A stretch of 64,000 bases of DNA. Source: Paracoccaceae bacterium (GTDB lineage: Bacteria > Pseudomonadota > Alphaproteobacteria > Rhodobacterales > Rhodobacteraceae). The position numbers and the translations under genes are program-made. The notes under the pieces were generated by a model. The model worked only from the letters and a program-made list of their open reading frames with translations. It was not told the origin of the DNA and did no database searches. Where the stretch lies: the NCBI GenBank assembly GCA_024742405.1, contig JANSYP010000003.1, positions 124,001 to 188,000 on the forward strand, written 5' to 3'. Shown here in pieces: positions 26,483 through 34,383 of this stretch (the stretch's first letter is position 1; each line of letters opens with the position of its first letter).

Positions 26483-28427
26483 TGGTAGTCTCCCTGTTGT
26501 TCGATCCCGCCGGGTTTGCTCCGGCTTGATGTTCATGGTCTGCCGATAGGGGTGTCTGCCGGGTCGTCCAGTAGACGAGCGCGGCCAAAAGAACGGCGGC
26601 TGCTGTGTCAACGCGCCAGTCCGAATTCATGAAGAGGATCGCGGTGGCGGCGAAAAGCATCCGTTGGATGACACTAAGACGGTGCGAGAAATATCCGATC
26701 ATCGCTGCGCTGGCACAGATGCCGCCGGCAATGGCCGTGACGAAGGACACGACAATGGCGAGGCCCGTCACATCCTGACCAAGGATGGCCGGGTCGTAGA
26801 CGAAGAAATAGGGCACTGCGAAGGCCGCCATCCCGAATTGGCAGGCGAGCACCGCGATCGTGAGCGGGTTGCCCTTGGCAATGGAGGCGGCAGCATAGGC
26901 CGCCAGCGCGACGGGCGGCGTGATCGAGGACAACATCGCGGAGTAAAGGACGAAGAGGTGCGCGGCCAGAAGGCTGACGCCAAGGTTCACCAAGGCGGGT
27001 GCGACGAGCGTCGCCACCAGTATGTAGGCCGCCGCCGTCGGCAACCCCATTCCCAGGATCAGGCAGGTCAGCATCGTCAGAACCAGCGCGAGAGGGAGCG
27101 AGCCGCCCGACAGCATGACCACGAGGGTCGAGAATTTCAGTCCGATCCCCGTCAGGGTGATGATGCCGATGATGACGCCTGCCGCCGCGCATGCGAGTGC
27201 GACGGGGATCACCGCTCTCGCCGCCGTCACGCAGGTGTCGAGGATTCGGCCTGGGGTCAGCGCGCTGCTGCGATTGAAGTAGCTGACCAGCGACGAAGCC
27301 GCGATCGCCCAAAAGGACGACAGCATAATCGAATAGCCGTTGAGCAGCATGCTGACAAAGACGGGCAACGGGAGCAGCAGGTATGAGCGCTTCAAGATCG
27401 ATGCCCAGTCCGTCACGGACTCCCCATCACGGAGAATGGGAATTTCGCGTTTCACCGCTTCGAAATGGACCATCGCCAGAAGCACGGCGTAGAAGATCAC
27501 CGCGGGCAGAAAGGCGGCCTTGGCGATCGTCAGGTAGGATGTGTTCGTGAACTCCGCCATGATGAAAGCCGCGGCGCCCATGACGGGCGGCATCAGCTGT
27601 CCCCCGGTGGAGGCCACGGCCTCGATCGCGCCCGCAACCTCCTTGCGATAGCCGCTCTTGCGCATCAGGGGGATCGAGATCGGACCGGTCGTGAGGACAT
27701 TGGCGACGGCCGTGCCGGAGATCATTCCCATCAGGCTGGAGCCGACGACGGCCGCTTTCGCCGGGCCGCCGCGCATCCGGCCGGTAAGGGCTGTGGCGAA
27801 GTCCATGAGCACCTTACCGGCACCGGTCTTCTCCAGCAGCGCGCCAAGGACGACGACCGCCGTGACGAACGTCGCACTGACCCCAAGGGGCGTTCCGAAG
27901 ATACCGCCGCCGCCGAGATACACCTGCGACGCAACGCGCTTGAGCGAATAGCCCCGGTGCCCGAGCGGATCGGGAAGATAGGCGCCAAAGAGGCCATAGA
28001 GGATGAACACGCTTGCAAGCAGGACGATGGGCCAACCGATGCTGCGGCGGGCGGCGTCGAAGAGCGCAATGACCAGCACGACCCCCAGAACGATCTCGAA
28101 TTGCGTGATCGACCCGTAGCGGTTGTTGATTGCCTCGAAGTTCAGGAACTGATGGCCGGTCGCCACCACGCCGCCTATCAGGGCCACTCCGATCCAGGCC
28201 CGTTTCGCGGTGAGCCTCATCCCGTGGTGCGTCTCGCGCTCTGGGTCGAATGTCGCCTGCAGCGCGTAGGCGTAGACCAGAACCAGAACGAGAAGCAGGT
28301 GCGCGCTGCGTTGGATACCGTCGGGAAAGACGCCGAAATACGCGGTGTAAAGCGTCAATCCGATCAGAACGACCGACGCGGCGGCGATCACGCTGCGCAG
28401 GCTTTTGCTCCAAACTGCTTCAGCCAT
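26472..28427 (-). CDS. TRAP transporter fused permease (DctQM type, TAXI-associated)
   Basis: This 651-residue inner-membrane protein has about 16-18 helices, with a small DctQ-like front part fused to the large DctM channel domain. Channel hallmarks are GALLEKTGAGKVLMDFATAL, SGTAVANVLTTGPISIPLM, ASTGGQLMPPVMGAAAFIMA and LGMGLPTAAAYILVATLVAP. Such fusions are the partners of TAXI receptors, and the receptor gene follows with an overlap. I chose ATG 28427 (MAEAVWSKSLRS), which overlaps the ROK stop by eight bases; the upstream extension is Arg/Ser-rich ROK antiframe. Transport should be driven by the sodium or proton gradient. Confidence 0.9.
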   Translation of the reverse strand: MAEAVWSKSLRSVIAAASVVLIGLTLYTAYFGVFPDGIQRSAHLLLVLVLVYAYALQATFDPERETHHGMRLTAKRAWIGVALIGGVVATGHQFLNFEAINNRYGSITQFEIVLGVVLVIALFDAARRSIGWPIVLLASVFILYGLFGAYLPDPLGHRGYSLKRVASQVYLGGGGIFGTPLGVSATFVTAVVVLGALLEKTGAGKVLMDFATALTGRMRGGPAKAAVVGSSLMGMISGTAVANVLTTGPISIPLMRKSGYRKEVAGAIEAVASTGGQLMPPVMGAAAFIMAEFTNTSYLTIAKAAFLPAVIFYAVLLAMVHFEAVKREIPILRDGESVTDWASILKRSYLLLPLPVFVSMLLNGYSIMLSSFWAIAASSLVSYFNRSSALTPGRILDTCVTAARAVIPVALACAAAGVIIGIITLTGIGLKFSTLVVMLSGGSLPLALVLTMLTCLILGMGLPTAAAYILVATLVAPALVNLGVSLLAAHLFVLYSAMLSSITPPVALAAYAAASIAKGNPLTIAVLACQFGMAAFAVPYFFVYDPAILGQDVTGLAIVVSFVTAIAGGICASAAMIGYFSHRLSVIQRMLFAATAILFMNSDWRVDTAAAVLLAALVYWTTRQTPLSADHEHQAGANPAGSNNRETTSEN

Positions 28428-29679
28428 ACAGGCTCTCTTCGCGGCGCTTGGCGCGGAGCGCAAAGCGCTCGAAATCGAGCCGGTCGGAAAAGCAGAACGC
28501 ATGCAGCGCGAGCAGGGCGGCCGAACGGACCGACGTGATAGAGCCCTGCACAAGCCTGAACGGCCCATCCGTACTGTAGTCGAAGTCTCGTTCAAGCGAC
28601 GCCTTTGCCCCTTCGAAATAGGCGTCGTTGGCGCCCAAGTGGCCGCTCAGAATAATCATCCTGGGGCCAAGGAGCTTGGCAATGCAATCGAGCGCCGGCG
28701 CAAGTTTCTCACCGGTATCAGCCACCAGATCCGACACGTTGTCATCTTCCAGCGCCTCCAGAAGCGACGCGGCATAAAAGGGCAGTCTGGACCGATCGAA
28801 TGCCTGGTGATCCAGCTTACCCAGCCGGGAGAGCAACGCAAAACCCGTTGCATTCAGATTGAGACAGTCTCGTCGTCCGCAGACACAGATCAGCGGCTGC
28901 TCCTCGGCCCGGAAATGTCCGATCAGCCCCGACACCCCCGATGCGCCGCGCACAATCCTGTTTTCGGACACGACGCTCGCCCCAACGAATGTGGCGGCAT
29001 GGATCAGAGTAAGATCACGCACGTCGCGCGCCGCTCCGTACCGCATCTCGGCAATCGCGAGCGCGTTCGCGATGTTTTCGATCTCTACCGGCAGATCGAT
29101 GATCTCCTGTATTTCGCGGCAAAAACTGCCGCCGTCATTCTCCCAGCCAAAGTACTCCGACGTGACGATCTCACTCCGGTCGGGGGCAGTCCTGGCTGAA
29201 AGCGCGACACCGATGCCCACCATCCGCTCGACATCGATCCCGGTCTTCTCGATCAGTTCGCGCAATGCTTTGGCGTAAAACTGAGCCGCCTCGGTTCCGC
29301 TCTCGAAGGGCAGGTTTTCCAAACGGCTATGAGCGTAAAGGCTCCCGGAGGCATCGCAGATCGAAACCTCCGAGTGGTAGGCCGACACGGTAACGCCCGC
29401 GGCGAAAAGGCCATCGGGAACCATCCGCAAACCGGTTCTTGGTCTGCCTACGGTCCTTTTGTTGCTCTTGTTTTTGCTCCGAACATCAAACTCTTCGATG
29501 ATCCCGGCCTCCATCAGCTCGCGGACGATCCGAGTGGCCGCCATCTCGGAAAACCCATGTCGACGGGCGAGTTCCGATCTGGAGATTCCGGGTGCGCCAT
29601 CAATGCTCGACAGGATCAACCCGCGGTGTGTCCGACGGAGGCTGGCGGGTGTAGAAGATGAAGCCTTTTTACTAACCAT
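28420..29679 (-). CDS. ROK family transcriptional regulator
   Basis: This 419-residue protein has an N-terminal winged helix (SRSELARRHGFSEMAATRIV) fused to a ROK sugar-kinase-like domain. The domain includes LTLIHAATFVGASVVSENRI, a GASGVSGLIGHF segment and the ROK zinc cluster CVCGRRDCLN. The ATP-site glycine pattern is poor, as expected for a regulator rather than a kinase. It is the first gene of the five-gene minus-strand operon ROK, TRAP permease, TAXI receptor, sulfatase, maturase. It probably represses this operon until the inducer, likely a sugar-like or small sulfated compound, is present. No Shine-Dalgarno sequence is obvious before the ATG. Confidence 0.87.
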   Translation of the reverse strand: MVSKKASSSTPASLRRTHRGLILSSIDGAPGISRSELARRHGFSEMAATRIVRELMEAGIIEEFDVRSKNKSNKRTVGRPRTGLRMVPDGLFAAGVTVSAYHSEVSICDASGSLYAHSRLENLPFESGTEAAQFYAKALRELIEKTGIDVERMVGIGVALSARTAPDRSEIVTSEYFGWENDGGSFCREIQEIIDLPVEIENIANALAIAEMRYGAARDVRDLTLIHAATFVGASVVSENRIVRGASGVSGLIGHFRAEEQPLICVCGRRDCLNLNATGFALLSRLGKLDHQAFDRSRLPFYAASLLEALEDDNVSDLVADTGEKLAPALDCIAKLLGPRMIILSGHLGANDAYFEGAKASLERDFDYSTDGPFRLVQGSITSVRSAALLALHAFCFSDRLDFERFALRAKRREESLYG

Positions 29680-29687
29680 CTGTTAGT
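29671..29687. promoter_or_regulatory. Inverted repeat over the ROK start codon
   Basis: ACTAAC (29671-29676) and GTTAGT (29682-29687) are exact complements five bases apart, and they enclose the ROK initiation codon. This is a likely autoregulatory operator. Beyond it, 29688-29989 holds no gene I can support; it must contain the operon promoter. Confidence 0.4.
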
Positions 29688-29989
29688 TAATAATGCAAAC
29701 GTCACGATTCGAACAGGTTTTTTGTGCGAACGCGCTCACGGTCTGGGAAAGCCCAACAAGGCAAGCAGTTCGCAGATCTCCTTTGGGTGTACCCCCCCCA
29801 ATCGGTTTTGCAGCCCGAGCTTGCTCCGCGGGAGCGCACTTCGAATTCTTCACCGCACCCTAGCTGGTCGCGTTGCATCGATGCCGGAGAGCGTAGACTA
29901 GTTGCCGCAATCCATACGACGCAATTTGTGCACGAACGGCGCATTACCGGCGATGCTCTCCGAAATCCTTTGTTACGCGGCAATCAGGT

Positions 29990-32400
29990 TCATTTCCGGG
30001 TGAAGGGCCGCACGCCCGTCCAGGTCTCTGCGTCGAAAGAATCCATCTTTGCGTTCAGTTTTTCCGCGCGCCGCTCTTTGCGGATGTAGGTGTGGTAGTG
30101 TGCCGAGATACCGCTCAGCGTGAGGACCGAGGCAAAGCCAAGCCCGGACATGATCGTGACCACAATCGACGCAAAAACTACGTCGAAAAGCAGTGGCGCC
30201 ATTTCGAGGATTGTCGTCGCGGCGGCCCGGCGCCGCTTTCCAATGAGCAAAAGCGTGATCAGCAGCGTGATCCCAATGCTCGACGGCATCTGCTTGCCGA
30301 GGCTCGCCATCGCATTGCCCGCGCTTTCCTGCTCGCTGCCCCATTCCCGACTATGTCCGGGAGACAACGCGATCACCTCGATCGCCGAACCCACTTCTGC
30401 AATGGCTTGCAGTAGTAAAACCCCCGGGACGGCGAAGCCCTGGACGATGATGGTCGGCATACGTTCACGGCGCAGCATGAGAGTATCGCGCGGGATCACC
30501 TCGAACCCGTCAATGACATCTTTGAGGCTGGTGGAATGCGCTGTGACCGGGGACTGGATCACCTGATCCAGCACGGGGGGCAGCGGTCGCGACTTCCTCC
30601 CGTGAATTTCGGATGACAATCGGGATCTTCCGATCCAGCTCGCGCAGGGTTCCCGCCAGTCGAACCGCTCGGTTTGCAGCAACGCGGTTTCATTTCGAAA
30701 AATCGCCTCCGCTTCATCGGCGAGCGCCCGCAAGACATCCGGATCGGGTCCACTAAGGCGCACCTCGACATCCGCGCTCACCGGCGGGTCATAGATGATC
30801 TGCTCGACCCGGCTTTCGGCCCATGGCAAGGCGCGCTGCGCGAAGACGGCAAGATCGTCGCGCACGGCCGGGATGGCCTCATAGGCACTGGCACGGATCA
30901 CGATCTGCCCATAGGAGGGGTTGGGATCCTCGGGCGTATAGGTCAGCAAGAACCGCGTCAGGCTTTGCCCGACGTTGGTCGTGTACTCGATAACGTCATC
31001 GCGCGCGGTCAGCCAAAGCCTCGTCGATCCTGGTTCCCTATCTAGCCTTTTAGTTGAAATAGAACAGCGGCGTATTGGCGGGCGGAAAAAACAGTTGCGC
31101 CACCATTTCGAACAGCCAGAAACAAGCAGAGGCCCGCCCAAAAGGCTAGCGAGCACCAGCCACCGAAGCTTCAGCACTAAGCGCACAACCGAGACAAAGG
31201 CGCGGAGGAAAGGGGTGACATAGGGGTCAGGACGCGCGCCGCGCTCTTCGACCTTTAAGACGTAGCTCGCCAGAAGCGGGGTCACTGTCACCGATGTGAG
31301 CCAGGACAGCGAGAGCGCAATGAAGAGGACGGCAAAGAGCGAAAACAGAAACTCACCAAAACCGTGGGAGCTGAGCCCGATGCCCGCGAACGCCACGACA
31401 CCGATCACTGTGGCTCCCAGAAACGGGATCTGGATTCGCCATGAGACCTCATCGGCCGCCTCCGCCGCCTCGCACCCCATGCGCAACTGGGCCTGCATGC
31501 CTTCGGCGACCAAGATCGCGTTGTCCCCCTGCGTGCCTTTGGCGATGATCAGTGCGCCGAGGCTGATCCGTTCGACCTTGATGTCAAAGAGCGCCATGAA
31601 AAGGAACGTCAGCGTTAGCAGAAGCCCGCCCACAACAAAGGCCGCACGCCACCCCAAGAAAAGCGCGAGAACACCGATCACCACCCCCACAGAAAGTGAC
31701 AGACTGACCGGGAACTCCCTGTCCGCGCTGTCCCCAACGCGATGCTGCTTGTAGATCGGCTCGAACGTCACTCGCACCGGCAGGAGCGCCGCGATCTCTG
31801 CCGCGCGGTCCTCGACCCGATGACCGATCGTGACAGTACTGTCCGACGTCGGGCCGGACACGCCGAAGGTGGAGCCTTCGATCCGATAATGGCGCACGAT
31901 TTCTCCGGGGGCACCGACCTGTGCCCGATAGACCGTCGCGTTATCCGCGAGGTCTATGGTTTCTCCGTCGACCCCCACGGTTAGCGCCGCGATTTCGAAA
32001 ACACTGTCATCGGACGCGGGTGCGTCGATCCTCAGATTGCGGCGACCTTGATCGCTTGTGCCGGTGGACGTCCCGGCATCCCGTTTGCGACGGCGTCGAG
32101 GATTGCCGCTGTAGGCGCGCCAAGGGCTTTCAGGATCTGGCTGGAGGGCTGGAAAAAGACTGCGTCCGCAGGCTGTCCCAGAATCTCGACGTCCGCGACC
32201 CCGCGAACGGAAAGCAATTCGCGACGCAGGAATTGCCCGGCATCCAAGTTGTCCGCAGCCGAGTAGCCGGTCGCCGTCACGGCATAGCAACGGCGGTCAG
32301 CATTCCCGAAACCGTCATTGATCTGCGGAGACTGCGCGCCCGGGCTCGTCGAAAGAAAGATCCGGTTCAGCAGCTCTGGGAGGGTACGACAGGTGGGACG
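29990..32400 (-). pseudogene. Decayed RND efflux pump inner-membrane gene
   Basis: The minus strand carries recognisable pieces of an RND (AcrB-like) pump out of register. About 32382-32032 in one frame gives LPELLNR and PQINDGFGNADRRCYAVTAT, from the porter domain. Another frame then gives REFPVSLSLSVGVVIGVLAL, RISLGALIIAKGTQGDNAIL and LLGATVIGV-like helices. At 31106-31053 the conserved MVAQLFFPPANTPLFYFN lies in a different frame and runs into a TAA. The last helices are shortened: three or so central helices of the second half are missing before ILEMAPLLFDVVFASIVVTI. Frameshifts, a stop and a deletion make function impossible. One long frame stays open by chance. Confidence 0.85.
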
Positions 32401-33552
32401 CCTGAGGGGTTGCAGAAAGGCCGACTGCGCCCCGCCCTTAGAACGACCCAAATGCGACTGACCGTCGATCTTTTGCTTGTGGAACATACCGCCGAGCTGA
32501 CTGGACCGGTCGTAGGTTTCCATCGGAATGCGCGTACCGTCCGGAGGCGTAGCGCCGTACTGAGCAGGCTCCGGAACATCCGGTGCGGTCCGCATGCGCC
32601 AGCAGAACCCGTCCGTTCGATCCGCCTGCACATAGGCGCAGAGCTTTCGACCTGTCTGGCGGTCTCAGCGAGCGTCGCAGGCAACATCATGCCAGCGATG
32701 ACGACACCTCCGGTCATGACCCTTAAGACACCTTTCACGTGGGCTTCACAGCGGTTGGAAGGCGCAGACAAGCGGCAGGAACGGCGCGGCGCTACGCGCT
32801 CAAACGCGCGATGACCGTGGAATGCGCACCGCGCGCCGCCGGCACCAAGTGTTCGGTCTGGAGGCGCCACTCCCAACGTCCGGATCAGGCTCCCAGAGGG
32901 ATCGACCTCCGGTCTGGAACCGCGGTTGGTACAGGGTATCGTGGATGTCTCGCTGCTGCATCCGACGCTTCGCGCGCCAGGACTTTCGAAAGCCCACCTG
33001 TTGACCAAACCCATGGCGTTTGCCGACGGCAATCCCGGTCCACTGAACCGCAGGCCGATGGTAGCCTATCCCCGCTCGGGCACTCCTGATCTGACGGGTG
33101 CGCCGACCCGCCGGTCTTTCGACGGCAGCGGCGACTTACCCGCGGCCGATAGCGGATACGATGCTGGGCGCGATGGATCTGTGGAGCGCGGGGTTCCGGC
33201 CTTTCACCGACACCGAAAGGACTCCGACAGCCGTTGAGAAAACCGTGGCCCGACTTGACACGCAAAACATGGGCCCGCCGCTCTAAACTCCGACCGCACG
33301 TCGGTCCCTGCATAGAAATGCAATGATGGACACCCTGATCAAATTCGCAATTGCGTCGGTGGCTTGGCCTTGAGCCTTTTCGAAAGCGGCAGTCGATCTT
33401 CGGAGGGACCAGCCAAATTCGCCGGACGGCGAAAAACGCGCGATGCAAGACCCGCTTTACTTTCGGCACACTGTCCGAAGATCGCCTCAAACCGCCCGGG
33501 GACAGAGGGCAATACCAATCACCGCAGAGCTCGGACTGGAGGGGTCTGTTTC
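32401..33552. other. Degenerate region upstream of the RND pseudogene
   Basis: No intact gene is visible. At about 32717-32650 on the minus strand there is a signal-peptide-like piece, MTGGVVIAGMMLPATLAETA, that quickly loses register. It could be the remains of the membrane-fusion partner that normally precedes an RND pump gene, but I cannot align the rest. The region 33240-33552 holds nothing recognisable. Confidence 0.4.
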
Positions 33553-34383
33553 CTACTCCTCCGTTGCCCTGTGATATTTGCGACGGATCGCATTCAGGTC
33601 GACCGTCGGGACCGGACGTTTCATTTTCAACCCTTCAAGTGTGTCGATGATAATCTCGGACACGGCAAGGTTGCGGAACCATTTGTGGTTCGAGGGGATG
33701 ACATACCAGGGCGCGTTCTTGGGTGAGCACTTCGTCAGCATGGCCTCGTAAGCCTTGACATAGGCATCCCAAAACCCGCGTTCGCTATAGTCGGCGTCGC
33801 TGATCTTCCATTGCTTCGTCGGGTCGTCGAGCCGGCTCTTGAAGCGCTGGAGCTGTTCGTCGGGAGAGATCCAGAGGAAGAACTTCAGGATTGTCGTCCC
33901 CTGCAATGTCAACTGACGCTCGAAGTCATTGATGACGTCATAGCGCTTGCTCCAGACCGATCGCGGGACGAGATCGTGCACGCGTGGCACGAGCACATCC
34001 TCATAGTGGGAGCGGTTGAAGACAGCCACTTCCCCGAGCGCCGGCGTATGCTTGTGGATACGCCAGAGAAAGTCGTGGCCGCGTTCCTCCGGGGTGGGCT
34101 GCTTGAAACCGGTAACGCGTGTCCCCTGGGGGTTCATGCTGCGCAGCACGTGCCAGCAGGTCCCGTCCGTGCCGGCGGCATCGATGCCCTGAAGCACGGT
34201 CAGCAGAGCGTGTTTGCGCTCTGCATAGAGCAGCTCCTGAAGCTCGGTCATCCGATCAAGATTGTGGTCCAGCCGCGCGGCCGCGTTGGCATGGGATTCG
34301 TGGGCACCGCTGAACCCCGGATCGATCTTGTTCAGCCTGACCTTGGCGTCGGGCTTTACTCTCAGGGCAGTGCTGAGTTTCAT
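33553..34383 (-). CDS. PPK2 family polyphosphate kinase-like protein
   Basis: This 276-residue cytosolic protein is of the PPK2 family, which moves phosphate between polyphosphate and nucleotides. Conserved blocks are GFKQPTPEERGHDFLWRIHK, GEVAVFNRSHYEDVLVPRVH and ILKFFLWISPDEQLQRFKSR, as in the short single-domain enzymes. The Walker A segment reads LQGIDAAGTDGTCWHV: Thr72 stands where the family has an essential Lys (AAGKDGT). Catalysis may thus be impaired or altered. Its ATG directly follows the TAG of the proton ATPase gene, implying translational coupling. A regulatory or phosphate-binding role beside the ATPase is conceivable. Confidence 0.85.
   Translation of the reverse strand: MKLSTALRVKPDAKVRLNKIDPGFSGAHESHANAAARLDHNLDRMTELQELLYAERKHALLTVLQGIDAAGTDGTCWHVLRSMNPQGTRVTGFKQPTPEERGHDFLWRIHKHTPALGEVAVFNRSHYEDVLVPRVHDLVPRSVWSKRYDVINDFERQLTLQGTTILKFFLWISPDEQLQRFKSRLDDPTKQWKISDADYSERGFWDAYVKAYEAMLTKCSPKNAPWYVIPSNHKWFRNLAVSEIIIDTLEGLKMKRPVPTVDLNAIRRKYHRATEE

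Noticed and set aside
29671-29687. ROK-start dyad as a third copy of the MarR operator
   Set aside because: The half-sites look alike (CTAAC) but are arranged in the opposite orientation and spacing, so it is not the same site.
29990-32290. Intact 766-residue RND transporter
   Set aside because: Conserved motifs are found in other frames, with a stop and missing helices, so it is called a pseudogene.
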